From a candidate division Hyd24-12 bacterium UBA6080 (GTDB lineage: Bacteria; Fermentibacterota; Fermentibacteria; Fermentibacterales; JCC-6): a stretch of 64,000 bases of DNA. Shown here piece by piece: positions 25,275 to 33,731 of this stretch. A program made the position numbers and the translations under genes. The stretch lies in NCBI GenBank assembly GCA_002436025.1, contig DIXM01000008.1, forward strand, positions 1 through 64,000. Reading direction: 5' to 3'. Below the pieces are notes generated by a model. The model did not search any database. It was not told the DNA's origin and saw nothing but the letters and a program-made list of their open reading frames with translations. Within the stretch, counting starts at the first letter, position 1. The number at the start of each line of letters is the position of its first letter.

Positions 25275-27008
25275 TCACATTCCGGCATAGTCGCCCACCA
25301 GAGGTTCAAGGGACGACAGGTTGATTCCGACACTCATTGAAAAACGATACCTTGTTTCATTCCCGGCCCCTTCTTCCAGGGGGGCGACATCGTAGCTCTG
25401 ACCGAAATCGCCAGTGAGGAAAAGGGTCTGGGTTCCGTCAGGCATGATCTCGGAAAGCCTGCGCTGGAACTCGATCACATCCCCCCATGACCGGGCGATG
25501 CCGGTTATCTGAAGATCGGTGCCCATGAGCGTAAGGTCGGTGAGGTAGATGTTCTTGCCCGACTCTTCAGCCAGTGCGGACTGTTGTGGGTAAAGGGCCC
25601 TGCACAGGTACTCGAGAATGTACACCGTGCTTTTCTGCTGAAGGGAGAGGCTGGCAATGGCCGCCCGCTTCTGAGTAACGCTCTGCTCGAGCGCAGTGAC
25701 CTCCTGCTGCCGGGAGAGCTGTTCCTCCATCCTGGCGATCTCGGCGTCTACTGTAGCCACTTCTTCCCTGATCTCATCACGCGTCCGCTGCATGCCCATG
25801 TAGTGAAGACCAAGAAGGACAACGCACACAACGACCAGCCCCAGGGGAAGCCAGCTGATGACTGCCGCCATGGGGGATGCTTCGGTGGCGGCGGCAGAAG
25901 CCTTGGTCTTCTGCTTCTCTTCCTCGGGAAGGATGTTGATGTCCATATCGCCGGCTACGAAGCCCCTGAGGGCAAGGCCGGTGGCCACGGCCAGAAGTGC
26001 GTCGAGCGTGGGCTGTTCCTCTTCCGAGACGAGCCCGGGTTCGACCTGAATGTTCCTGAAGGGGCTGAACCGTTCAACAGGAAGACCGTGCTGCTCTGAG
26101 AGTATGGAGGCCAGATCCGGCATGAGGGAGCAACCGCCGCTGATGTACATCTTGTCGATCCGGGTGCTCTCGCCGGACGCCTGGAAGCTGATGAATGACC
26201 TTCTGACGCTTGTCGAAAGCTCCTGTATCACGCTGCTGACGGCGTTCTTGACGTCATCCGGGCTTACGCCCTCGGGAAGGTTGCCACGCAGGACACCTTC
26301 AGCCGTCTCGTAGTCGAACCCCAGGAACCTCTGTACCGCCTCGACGAACCGGGTTCCCCCGATGGCGAGGTCGCGGTTGAAGCTGGGGATCCCGTTCTTC
26401 GCGATGACCAGGTTGGTGTTGTCGGCACCGATGTTCAGGATGGTCACGCACTCGTCCTCGGATGGGTTGTAGGCGAACTGGTAGGCACGAAGCAGGGCGA
26501 ACTGTTCGAGGTCGACGCTGGCTGTTCGAAGGCCGGCGCCCTGGATGATCCCCCTGTGAAGGTGGATGACCTCCTTCTTGGCCGCGACGAGCAGGACCTC
26601 CATCTGACCGGGTCCGGCCTCTTCATTGATTATCTTGAAATCAATGCTGACCTCGTCCACCCTGAAGGGGATGTGCTGCTCGGCCTCCCAGTGGATGGCC
26701 TGACGCGCCTGGGCTTCGGTCATCTTTTCCATCGGTATTCGCCGAACGATCACGCTTCTTCCGGAAACCGCGGAGTTCACCGCCTTGGGCTTGATGCCCG
26801 CCTTGGTGATTGCGTCTCCGATGGTGGATACAAGATGGTCCCTGTTGACCACTTCGCCGTCGACGACGGTGCCGGGAGCAAGTTCCACAACCGCGTACCT
26901 GCTGAGCTTCATTGCCTTGCCGGTCCTTGTAAGCTCAACAACTTTGACGGAGTGACTACCGATATCGAGGCCGACGGTGGTTTTTCCCGAACCTCCCAAG
27001 ATCAGCAT
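25275..27008 (-). CDS. pilM: Fused PilM-PilN type IV pilus assembly protein
   Basis: A 577-aa protein. Residues ~1-365 are PilM, an actin/FtsA-like ATPase (VGLDIGSHSVKVVEL, EAEQHIPF, LNIGADNTNLVI, YISGGCSLMPDL). After a Lys/Ala-rich linker (~375-395) comes a transmembrane helix (~396-416), a coiled coil (~420-470) and a PilN periplasmic domain (NIYLTDLTLMGTDLQITGIA). In most bacteria these are two genes whose products bind through the PilN N-terminal peptide; here one chain does both. ATG at 27008 (MLILGGSG) follows GGGAG. It heads the pilus operon, after the promoter at 27098-27126. Confidence 0.9.
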   Translation of the reverse strand: MLILGGSGKTTVGLDIGSHSVKVVELTRTGKAMKLSRYAVVELAPGTVVDGEVVNRDHLVSTIGDAITKAGIKPKAVNSAVSGRSVIVRRIPMEKMTEAQARQAIHWEAEQHIPFRVDEVSIDFKIINEEAGPGQMEVLLVAAKKEVIHLHRGIIQGAGLRTASVDLEQFALLRAYQFAYNPSEDECVTILNIGADNTNLVIAKNGIPSFNRDLAIGGTRFVEAVQRFLGFDYETAEGVLRGNLPEGVSPDDVKNAVSSVIQELSTSVRRSFISFQASGESTRIDKMYISGGCSLMPDLASILSEQHGLPVERFSPFRNIQVEPGLVSEEEQPTLDALLAVATGLALRGFVAGDMDINILPEEEKQKTKASAAATEASPMAAVISWLPLGLVVVCVVLLGLHYMGMQRTRDEIREEVATVDAEIARMEEQLSRQQEVTALEQSVTQKRAAIASLSLQQKSTVYILEYLCRALYPQQSALAEESGKNIYLTDLTLMGTDLQITGIARSWGDVIEFQRRLSEIMPDGTQTLFLTGDFGQSYDVAPLEEGAGNETRYRFSMSVGINLSSLEPLVGDYAGM

Positions 27009-27097
27009 CTTCTCCCTCCCGGGAACCGATCCGGACCCTGCCGGATCAATTATCGGCCGCAAGATGTTTGCGACACATTTATCATAACTCCATCCGG

Positions 27098-27126
27098 AGT
27101 TTAGCACATGTGGAAGCCAGCGTCAA
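27098..27126 (-). promoter_or_regulatory. Promoter of the pilus operon
   Basis: On the minus strand TTGACG (27126-27121), 17-bp spacer, TAAACT (27103-27098), about 90 bases upstream of pilM. It is divergent from the promoter at 27165-27192. Confidence 0.45.
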
Positions 27127-27164
27127 TACCCTAATTTCATAAGTGTCGAATTTCATATTTTCCC

Positions 27165-27192
27165 TTGACACTCCGTTGCCATTCCGTATCTT
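27165..27192 (+). promoter_or_regulatory. Promoter of the 27212 gene
   Basis: TTGACA (27165-27170), 16-bp spacer, TATCTT (27187-27192). The predicted start near 27199 leaves a leader of about 13 nt, which includes the GGGAGG ribosome-binding site. Confidence 0.6.
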
Positions 27193-27211
27193 TCCCGCAT
27201 GGGAGGCTGAA

Positions 27212-27529
27212 ATGGTAAAAGAGAACGGCAACGGAAACGGTCCTGTTGTAAGGTTCAATGACATTGAGGTCCACAGTGAACCTTCGGTGAGACTCACTGT
27301 GCCAGTCAGGCCTGATCAGGAAGAGGTTCTGTCCAGAATGGTCCGCACCATTTCCCAGACCCGTTCAAGGCAGAACAGAAGCCAGCGGATCACAAAGGCA
27401 ACACTGATGAGGGCTTACATAGACGCTCTGTCATCGCTGGCGATCGACCTTGAAGAGATAGCCGACGAAGCCACACTGCTCGACAGGCTTCTTGAAGCTA
27501 TGCATCAACGACCTCGGGCCATTACCTGA
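27212..27529 (+). CDS. Small protein, possible ribbon-helix-helix DNA-binding
   Basis: A 105-aa protein. ATG at 27212 follows GGGAGG with good spacing; an upstream in-frame start lies above the predicted promoter and is rejected. After an Asn/Gly-rich start, the order strand (SVRLTVPV), helix (PDQEEVLSRMVRTIS), basic loop, helix (ITKATLMRAYIDALSSL) resembles a ribbon-helix-helix regulator with a long loop. Divergent from the pilus operon across a shared 200-bp promoter region, so it could regulate it. The family call is tentative. Confidence 0.55.
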   Translation: MVKENGNGNGPVVRFNDIEVHSEPSVRLTVPVRPDQEEVLSRMVRTISQTRSRQNRSQRITKATLMRAYIDALSSLAIDLEEIADEATLLDRLLEAMHQRPRAIT

Positions 27530-27569
27530 CAAGACACATCACTGGAATTTCGCAAGTACTTGCGCTTCC

Positions 27570-28832
27570 TTACACAACTGTCCCGTCAGGAATAACGGCA
27601 CCCTTGGGTATCACGATGATCCCGTCCCGTATGAACCATGAGTCGCCGTCGGCGTCTTCCAGCCCCGCTTCGTTCAAGAGCCTGACATTTGAGCCGATCC
27701 TTGCGTTCTTGTCGATTATGGCCCTGCGTATCACCGAGCCCTCACCCACACCCATGGGCGGCAGTGTCGGGTCGACGGTTGCGGGGTCCTGCGGGTGACC
27801 CCGCCAGAAGTCCGCCCCCATCAGTACAGTGTCCTCCAGAATGCACCCCTTGCCCAGATAGCTTCTGATCCCCACAACCGAGTTCCTCACATCGGCGCCA
27901 TTGAGGTCTGAAGCATCGCAGACTATGGCGTTGTGAAGGGTGCAGTTCCGCATGCGGGCACCCGGCAGCGCCCTTGCCCTGGTGTACAGGGGCGAGAACT
28001 GGCTGTACATGTCGAAGGCCGGGTCGGGCATTGCAAGGTCGATGTTGGCCTTGAAGAAGCTCTTGATGGTTCCGATGTCGGACCAGTACCCCCTGAAGGG
28101 GAAAGATGTCATGCGGTAGCGGCCGAGAGCACAGGGAATGATCTCCTTGCCGAAATCGTCGTGCTCGGGGTTCTGGGTGAGAAGGTCGCTCAGTACCTTT
28201 GGCTTGAACAGGTAGATGCCCATGCTGCCCAGAAAGGGCTGGTCATCCGGCACCCACTCCGATGAGCTTTCGAGTCCCGAAAGCCTTTCAGGGGACGGTT
28301 TCTCGTGAAAGCCCATTATCTCCCCCGCGGAGTCAACCTGAATGATGCCCAGTCCCGATGCTTCGTCACGGGGTACGGGCTTCGAGGCGATGCAGATGTC
28401 CGAGGAGGTGTCGCTGAAGTGGCCGATAAAATCGAGGAAATTCATCCTGTAGAGCTGGTCGCCCGAGAGGATGAGCACCAGGTCAGGCTGAAGTGACAGT
28501 ATGTGTATCATGCTCTTGCGAACGGCGTCCGCGGTTCCCTGGAACCACGAGACGCTCTCGTAGGTCTGTTCTGCCGCCAGGATGGACACGAAACCGTTCG
28601 TGAACCTGTCGAACCTGTAGGTCTGGGCAATGTGCCGGTTGAGGCTTTCGCTGTTGTACTGGCTGAGGACGAGAATCTGTCTTATCCCGTCGTTGACGCA
28701 GTTTGAGATCGGTATGTCTATGAGCCTGTACTTCCCGCCAATGGGAACGGCAGGTTTGCACCGAAGCTTTGTAAGGGGGAACAGCCTGGTTCCCCGGCCA
28801 CCACCCAGGATCACGGCAACAACATTCCTCAT
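27570..28832 (-). CDS. glgC: Glucose-1-phosphate adenylyltransferase
   Basis: A 420-aa enzyme making ADP-glucose for glycogen synthesis. The N-terminal motif LGGGRGTRLFPLT, the RFTNGFVSILAAEQ region, GTADAV, the FHEKP loop and YWSDIGTIKSFFKANIDL are all typical; the C-terminal third is a left-handed beta-helix. The usual length is ~420 aa. ATG at 28832 follows GAGGGGG. It is a single gene here, with no other glycogen gene in the window. Confidence 0.93.
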   Translation of the reverse strand: MRNVVAVILGGGRGTRLFPLTKLRCKPAVPIGGKYRLIDIPISNCVNDGIRQILVLSQYNSESLNRHIAQTYRFDRFTNGFVSILAAEQTYESVSWFQGTADAVRKSMIHILSLQPDLVLILSGDQLYRMNFLDFIGHFSDTSSDICIASKPVPRDEASGLGIIQVDSAGEIMGFHEKPSPERLSGLESSSEWVPDDQPFLGSMGIYLFKPKVLSDLLTQNPEHDDFGKEIIPCALGRYRMTSFPFRGYWSDIGTIKSFFKANIDLAMPDPAFDMYSQFSPLYTRARALPGARMRNCTLHNAIVCDASDLNGADVRNSVVGIRSYLGKGCILEDTVLMGADFWRGHPQDPATVDPTLPPMGVGEGSVIRRAIIDKNARIGSNVRLLNEAGLEDADGDSWFIRDGIIVIPKGAVIPDGTVV

Positions 28833-28938
28833 TACGGTTCCCCCTCAGGTTTTCAAGCCGCATCCGCGATTATTTCCCAAACACCACGGAAGTCAACCCG
28901 AACAAAACCAGCTTTTTAGGTTCATCACAAGCCCTACC

Positions 28939-28966
28939 TTGACAATGTTAAAGCCGTACTTATGTT
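28939..28966 (+). promoter_or_regulatory. Promoter of the DUF2089 operon
   Basis: TTGACA (28939-28944), 16-bp spacer, TATGTT (28961-28966). Lies immediately before the 28992 gene; the leader would hold the GGAGG site at 28979-28983. Confidence 0.6.
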
Positions 28967-28991
28967 TTGTTAAGGAATGGAGGTGCAAAAA

Positions 28992-29339
28992 GTGGATATT
29001 GGTGAAGTCAGGTGCCCATCCTGCAAAAAGCTCATGACCCCGGCAAAGTTGACCTGCACGGAGTGCGCCATTTCGGTGACGGGATCATTTACCGCGTCGC
29101 CCCTGGCACAGCTTCCGCCTGAAGACCAGGCGATAGCCATGGCGTTCATTCGCAGCTACGGGTCGATCAAGCAGCTGCAGGACATTCTGGGAGTAAGCTA
29201 CCCCACAGCCAGGGCCAGACTGGACAGGCTGGTCAATTCACTGAACAGGACAATGGAGGCGGATGTGAACCCTGATCAGACGTTGAACAGGCTCGCCAAG
29301 GGTGAGATATCGTTCGATGAAGCCCTGAGGTCGCTGTGA
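28992..29339 (+). CDS. DUF2089 family regulator
   Basis: A 115-aa protein. Two CxxC pairs (CPSCKK...CTEC) form a zinc ribbon at the N terminus, followed by a helix-turn-helix (SYGSIKQLQDILGVSYPTARARLDRLV). This is the DUF2089 layout, a predicted transcription factor. GTG at 28992 is favoured over ATG at 28977 because GGAGG lies eight bases upstream; an ATG start would leave no ribosome-binding site. It overlaps the next gene (TGATG). DUF2089 genes are commonly linked to SHOCT-like/YvlB genes, as here. Confidence 0.85.
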   Translation: MDIGEVRCPSCKKLMTPAKLTCTECAISVTGSFTASPLAQLPPEDQAIAMAFIRSYGSIKQLQDILGVSYPTARARLDRLVNSLNRTMEADVNPDQTLNRLAKGEISFDEALRSL

Positions 29340-29605
29340 TGCCAGCGCTGCTCCTGCTCATGAGGTTTGGGAGAATGCCCTTTCCCATTCCTGTCCTATG
29401 GTTCCCGATCTGGCTGCTGCTTCTGCCCGTGGCGCTTCTGGCGCAGGTCGCGGGTTATGCGGGTTCGGTGTTCCACCGGGGAAAAAGCTCCACACTCGCG
29501 ATGCTGTCCGGATCAATGGCTTTGTGGAGCATTCTTCCCGGCCTTCACGGCCTTGAGGTGAATGTCAGTTCCAGGGAAGACAGGATAATGTTCAGGTTCC
29601 TCTAG
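29339..29605 (+). CDS. Small membrane protein in DUF2089 operon
   Basis: An 88-aa protein with two hydrophobic segments (about 16-38, FPIWLLLLPVALLAQ..., and a weaker one about 53-68). It overlaps the DUF2089 stop by one base; GTG at 29336 is an alternative start. The C terminus (VNVSSREDRIMFRFL) resembles the strand end of DUF4097-associated proteins. Comparable small proteins occur in DUF2089 operons. Function unknown. Confidence 0.6.
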   Translation: MPALLLLMRFGRMPFPIPVLWFPIWLLLLPVALLAQVAGYAGSVFHRGKSSTLAMLSGSMALWSILPGLHGLEVNVSSREDRIMFRFL

Positions 29606-29625
29606 AGGAATAAGGAGGCAGAGAG

Positions 29626-30045
29626 ATGAACGAAGCGAGAATGAAGATCCTCGAGATGCTCAGCAAGGGCAAGATCACCGTGGAGGAAGCTTCAGCACTT
29701 CTCGAGAAGGTTATAGTACGTGAACAGGCACCCGAGGCCGAACCCGTGAGCGACGAGAACGGAAGCGCGCCGGTAAGGAAGAGCGTGCCGAAGTACCTCA
29801 GGGTTGTTGTAGACAGCTCCGATGGTGACAAAGTGAACGTGAGGGTTCCCATGAGCCTTATCCGCACCGGCCTCAAGCTCAGTTCCCTGATGCCGGCAGA
29901 CGCCGCCGAAGCCGTTTCGGAGAGGGGCATCGACCTCTCGGCCCTCAAAGACCTCGACGGGGAAGAACTGGTGGAGGCACTCCGTGAACTCACCGTCGAT
30001 GTTGACAGCGCCGACGGCGACAAGGTGAGGATCTTCACAGAATAG
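29626..30045 (+). CDS. SHOCT-like / YvlB-N domain protein
   Basis: A 139-aa protein. The first ~35 residues (MKILEMLSKGKITVEEASALLEKV) are the SHOCT-like motif found in YvlB/LiaX proteins of envelope-stress operons. The remaining part has two similar strand-helix units (VVDSSDGDKVNVRVP and VDVDSADGDKVRIFTE), an internal repeat. AAGGAGG precedes the ATG at 29626. The link with DUF2089 and a small membrane protein suggests envelope-stress sensing. Confidence 0.75.
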   Translation: MNEARMKILEMLSKGKITVEEASALLEKVIVREQAPEAEPVSDENGSAPVRKSVPKYLRVVVDSSDGDKVNVRVPMSLIRTGLKLSSLMPADAAEAVSERGIDLSALKDLDGEELVEALRELTVDVDSADGDKVRIFTE

Positions 30046-30057
30046 AACGGGGTTGGA

Positions 30058-31047
30058 ATGAAAATCGCCCTTGCCGGCTTTCCCAGGTGCGGCCGTTCGA
30101 CGCTGTTTCACGCTCTGGCAGGTTCATCCAGGGCGGACACGGCAAAACCTCTCACGGTAAAGGTGCCCGACCCCAGGGTCGATTTCCTGACGGAGCACTG
30201 GCACCCGAAAAGCGTGGTCAACGCCACGGTTTCCTTCACGGACCTGCCCTCCCCCGCTTACGGGGTCAGGGGAATGGCCCTTCTTCGCGAAGCCTCGGCA
30301 GTCGTTCTGGTGCTCGACAACCACACCACGGGACACCTGGAGGAAAACCTGCGAAACTCCGAGGCTGAACTGATCCTGGGTGACCTGGCAATTCTGGAGA
30401 AGCGCCGGGACAGGCTTCGGAAGGAAAGCAAGTCCGGTTCCAGGGAGTTCGTTCTGATTGACAGGGCACTCACTCTGCTCTCGCAGGAGGTACCCCTCAG
30501 GAAGGCCGGTTTTTCGAGAAATGAGCAGACCGAACTCTCCCCCTACGCCCCCGCATCACTGAAACCCCTGATGGTGGTTTCCAACCGCTCCGGCCAGGGC
30601 ATCGAGGACGAAACCGGTGCAGGCATGGCCGCCGAGGCAGCGGGAGCAGCATTCCTCACCATCGATGCCGGTCTTGAACTGGAACTCTGCGAACTGCCCG
30701 AGGGGGAGCGGTCCGAATTCCTGTCGGACATGGGCTACAGCGATTCGGGACTTTCCCGGATAATCCGGTCGGCCTACTCCCTGCTGGACCTGGTGAGCTT
30801 TCTCACCATGGGCCCGGACGAGGTTAGGGCCTGGCCTATCCCGGCGGGAAGCACTGCTCTTGAAGCCGCAGGAACCATCCACTCCGACCTTGCGCGGGGA
30901 TTCATCAGGGCCCAGGTGATCCCATACGCGGTTTTCCGGGAAACCCCGGACGAGGCCGCTCTGAAGAAGAAGGGCGCGGTGGGGCTGGAAGGGAAAGATT
31001 ACGTGGTGAAGGATGGCGACATACTGGAGATCAGGTTTTCGGTTTAG
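30058..31047 (+). CDS. YchF/Obg-like NTPase homologue, degenerate P-loop
   Basis: A 329-aa protein with the YchF (OLA1) plan: N-terminal G domain, central helical insert, C-terminal TGS domain (VRAWPIPAGSTALEAAGTIHSDL, DYVVKDGDILEIRFSV). The P-loop is GFPRCGRST, with Arg13 where the family has Lys (GLPNVGKST). The switch-II DxxG is altered (TDLPSPAYG) and the base-recognition NxxE is NRSG. It could still bind a nucleotide weakly, or be a pseudo-NTPase. The canonical ychF may lie elsewhere. It follows the SHOCT-like gene with a 12-nt gap and overlaps yihY tail-to-tail by 17 bp. Confidence 0.78.
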   Translation: MKIALAGFPRCGRSTLFHALAGSSRADTAKPLTVKVPDPRVDFLTEHWHPKSVVNATVSFTDLPSPAYGVRGMALLREASAVVLVLDNHTTGHLEENLRNSEAELILGDLAILEKRRDRLRKESKSGSREFVLIDRALTLLSQEVPLRKAGFSRNEQTELSPYAPASLKPLMVVSNRSGQGIEDETGAGMAAEAAGAAFLTIDAGLELELCELPEGERSEFLSDMGYSDSGLSRIIRSAYSLLDLVSFLTMGPDEVRAWPIPAGSTALEAAGTIHSDLARGFIRAQVIPYAVFRETPDEAALKKKGAVGLEGKDYVVKDGDILEIRFSV

Positions 31048-31945
31048 TTTCGTTCGTCCTGTTTATTATGCTGGCAACCTCGGCAGCGGCCAGAAAGATA
31101 ACGCAGAGCCAGTAAACCCAGAGAAGCGTCGCCATGACCCCGATGAAAGACCCGTAAACGAACCCCCAGCTGGGTCTTGAGATTGACCACATGTAAAGGC
31201 TGGTCCCGGCAGTTGTGAACAGTGTGCACGCAAAGGCCGTGGGCATGGCAAGTTTGAGGGGGATCCTCCTGTTCGGCCCGGCCCAGTACAGCAGGAGGAA
31301 GACGAGAAACGCGAAGGTGAAACTCAGCACCCTGCCAAGAAAGCCGGTGAGCGCCGGACCCACCAGGGGGGTGCCGGATATGACCCTCCCCGCGCCCGAC
31401 TCGACCGCAACCCTGGCGCCGACCGTTGACAGAACGGCAAGCATGAAGCAGAGGGCGACCAGTATCGCCAGAACGAAATCGTAGAGCTTTCCGAGAACCA
31501 TGTGCCTTCCGGGAGCGCTGAAGATCCGGTCAAGCGCTGTGCGTATGGTTCCGAACAGCCTGCTCACCATCCAGAGCAGGGTGAAGAACCCGATGAACCC
31601 AACTGTAGTGCTCTGGTCCTGCACGGCGCCCTGAAAGTCGAGGATCACGCTCTCCGCGACGAAGGGCTTCAACTCCGAGAGCCAGTTCAGGAAGCCTTCC
31701 CTGAGGGTGGAATCCCCCATCGCGACACTGCTGCTCACGGCGAAAATGATAACCGCCAGGGGGATCGCCGTGACGATGATATTGAATGCCACCGCCGCGG
31801 CGCTGAAGTAGATACCGTGATGGTCCCAGCTGTTGTAGAGCGTTTTAAAGAACCAGCGGAATCCGTTGGAAAAGCTTCTCACACCCTTCCGCAGATCACT
31901 CCACCGTGACGCTCTTGGCAAGGTTCCTCGGTTTGTCGACATCAC
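31031..31945 (-). CDS. YihY/BrkB family membrane protein
   Basis: A 304-aa inner-membrane protein with six predicted helices. Family motifs are YFSAAAVAFNIIVTAIPL, the WLSELKPFV region, PNRRIPLKLAMPTAFACTLF and GSFIGVMATLLWVYWLCVIFLAAAEVA. YihY (formerly called RNase BN) proteins are of unknown function. The start overlaps glmS by 50 bases (GTG 31945 or ATG 31942); GTG at 31882, just past the glmS stop and near AAGG, would shorten it by 21 residues. Confidence 0.85.
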   Translation of the reverse strand: MMSTNRGTLPRASRWSDLRKGVRSFSNGFRWFFKTLYNSWDHHGIYFSAAAVAFNIIVTAIPLAVIIFAVSSSVAMGDSTLREGFLNWLSELKPFVAESVILDFQGAVQDQSTTVGFIGFFTLLWMVSRLFGTIRTALDRIFSAPGRHMVLGKLYDFVLAILVALCFMLAVLSTVGARVAVESGAGRVISGTPLVGPALTGFLGRVLSFTFAFLVFLLLYWAGPNRRIPLKLAMPTAFACTLFTTAGTSLYMWSISRPSWGFVYGSFIGVMATLLWVYWLCVIFLAAAEVASIINRTNETKPKT

Positions 31946-33731
31946 ATCCCCTGGCCACAGCCACGTAGTAAGCCAGAAGCTGCAACGGGATCACCGTGAG
32001 CAGGGGCGTGAGCTGGTCGGCAACTGCCGGGACTTCGATTACCCACTGCGCATAGTTGCGTATCTCGGTGTCTCCCTCGGTAGCCACGACGAGGATCCTG
32101 CCCCTTCTGGCCTTAACTTCCTGAATGTTGCTCATGATCTTGTCGTACGCCGCATCCCGCGCGGCGATGACAGCCACGGGCATCAGGTCGTCGATGAGGG
32201 CGATGGGGCCGTGTTTCATCTCGGCGGCCGGGTAGCCCTCGGCATGGATGTAACTTATCTCCTTGAGCTTGAGAGCCCCTTCAAGGGCAACAGGGTAGTT
32301 GACCCCCCTGCCCAGGTACAGAAAGTTTGATGCGTAGGTGAACTCACGGGCAAGGCTCTGGATCTCCCCGGCCCTCCCAAGAATGGTCTCGACCTTGTCG
32401 GGAACCTCGCGGATGCTGTTCGCAAGGGAAAGCCCTTCCGCAAGGCTGATGCAGCCGCGGGCCCTTCCCAGGGCAAGGCCGATGAGGGACAGGATCATCA
32501 CCTGGCTGGTGAAGGCCTTCGTGGACGCCACGCCTATCTCGGGTCCGGCATGGATGTACACACCGGCGCTGGTCTCGCGGGCAATGGTGGAACCCACTAC
32601 GTTCACGATGCCGTAGCATGCCGCACCCTTCTCCCGGGCCAGTTTCAGGGCCGCCAGGGTGTCGGCGGTCTCGCCGCTCTGGCTTATGACGAACACCACC
32701 GTTCCCTCGCCGATAACGGGATCACGGTAACGAAACTCGCTTGCGTACTCAACGTCCACGGGTATGCGGGACATGGATTCCAGGACGTACTTCCCGATCA
32801 GCGCCGCGTGCCATGATGTTCCGCAGGCAGTGATTATGATGCGCTTGATCCCCTGCATGTCTTCGTGGGTCATGTTAAGCCCGCCCAGGTGTGCGGTGCC
32901 CTCGGTCATGTCCAGCCTTCCCCTGAAGGCGTTCCTGAGGGACTCGGGCTGGGAGTGTATCTCCTTCAGCATGTAGTGGGGAAAACCGTCCTTCTCGATC
33001 TCGGACAGGTCCCAGTCCACGTGGGTCATGCGGTCGCGGATCATCCTGGGGTCGCTGCCGTGGCTGTGAACTCCCCTTGTGGTTATCTCCACGAGTTCGC
33101 CCTCTTCAAGGTACACCACGTCACGGGTGTGGGCCACTATGGCCGCCACATCGCTTGCCACGATGTTCTCACCGTCGCCGATCCCCACGACGAGAGGGCT
33201 GCCGTACCTGGCAGCAACGAGCGTGGAGGGCTGGTCTGCGCTGACCACAGCGATGCCGTAGGCTCCCCGGACGCTTGTAAGGGCCTTCTTCACGGCGGAA
33301 AGAAGGTCTCCGGTGGCTTTCATCTCGCGACCGATCAGCTTGGTCAGCACCTCGGTGTCGGTTTCGGATTCGAACACCTCACCCAGGGCTTCAAGCTTCA
33401 CCTTCAGACTCTTGTAGTTCTCGATTATGCCGTTGTGGACCAGGGCGATCCGGCCCGACGAATCCGTATGGGGATGAGCGTTCACGATGGAAGGTTCGCC
33501 GTGGGTGGCCCACCTGGTGTGGGCTATTCCCGCTGTGGCAGCCCTGCCTTCGCCGGGGTCGAGCGCAGCGAGTTCCGAAACCCGGCCCACACACTTCCTT
33601 ATCAGGAGGGAATCGTTGTACTGAAGGGCGTAGCCGGCGGAATCGTACCCCCGGTACTCAAGCCTCCTGAGGCCGCAGAGCAGAATGTCAAGCGCAGGCC
33701 TTGCACCAACATATCCCACTATTCCGCACAT
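31896..33731 (-). CDS. glmS: Glutamine-fructose-6-phosphate aminotransferase (isomerizing)
   Basis: A 611-aa enzyme, the usual length, making glucosamine 6-phosphate for peptidoglycan and lipopolysaccharide. The N-terminal glutaminase domain begins MCGIVGYVG (Cys2 nucleophile) with YRGYDSAGYAL and HTRWATHGEPS; two SIS domains follow (about 290-600; ITACGTSWHAAL, SQSGETADTLAAL), ending in KPRNLAKSVTVE. ATG at 33731 lies after GAAAGG and overlaps the end of the glmM-like gene by 13 nt, so the two amino-sugar steps are coupled. Confidence 0.97.
   Translation of the reverse strand: MCGIVGYVGARPALDILLCGLRRLEYRGYDSAGYALQYNDSLLIRKCVGRVSELAALDPGEGRAATAGIAHTRWATHGEPSIVNAHPHTDSSGRIALVHNGIIENYKSLKVKLEALGEVFESETDTEVLTKLIGREMKATGDLLSAVKKALTSVRGAYGIAVVSADQPSTLVAARYGSPLVVGIGDGENIVASDVAAIVAHTRDVVYLEEGELVEITTRGVHSHGSDPRMIRDRMTHVDWDLSEIEKDGFPHYMLKEIHSQPESLRNAFRGRLDMTEGTAHLGGLNMTHEDMQGIKRIIITACGTSWHAALIGKYVLESMSRIPVDVEYASEFRYRDPVIGEGTVVFVISQSGETADTLAALKLAREKGAACYGIVNVVGSTIARETSAGVYIHAGPEIGVASTKAFTSQVMILSLIGLALGRARGCISLAEGLSLANSIREVPDKVETILGRAGEIQSLAREFTYASNFLYLGRGVNYPVALEGALKLKEISYIHAEGYPAAEMKHGPIALIDDLMPVAVIAARDAAYDKIMSNIQEVKARRGRILVVATEGDTEIRNYAQWVIEVPAVADQLTPLLTVIPLQLLAYYVAVARGCDVDKPRNLAKSVTVE

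Noticed and set aside
31896..31945. Frameshift between glmS and yihY because of a 50-nt overlap.
   Set aside because: Both proteins are full length; a GTG at 31882 would remove the overlap.
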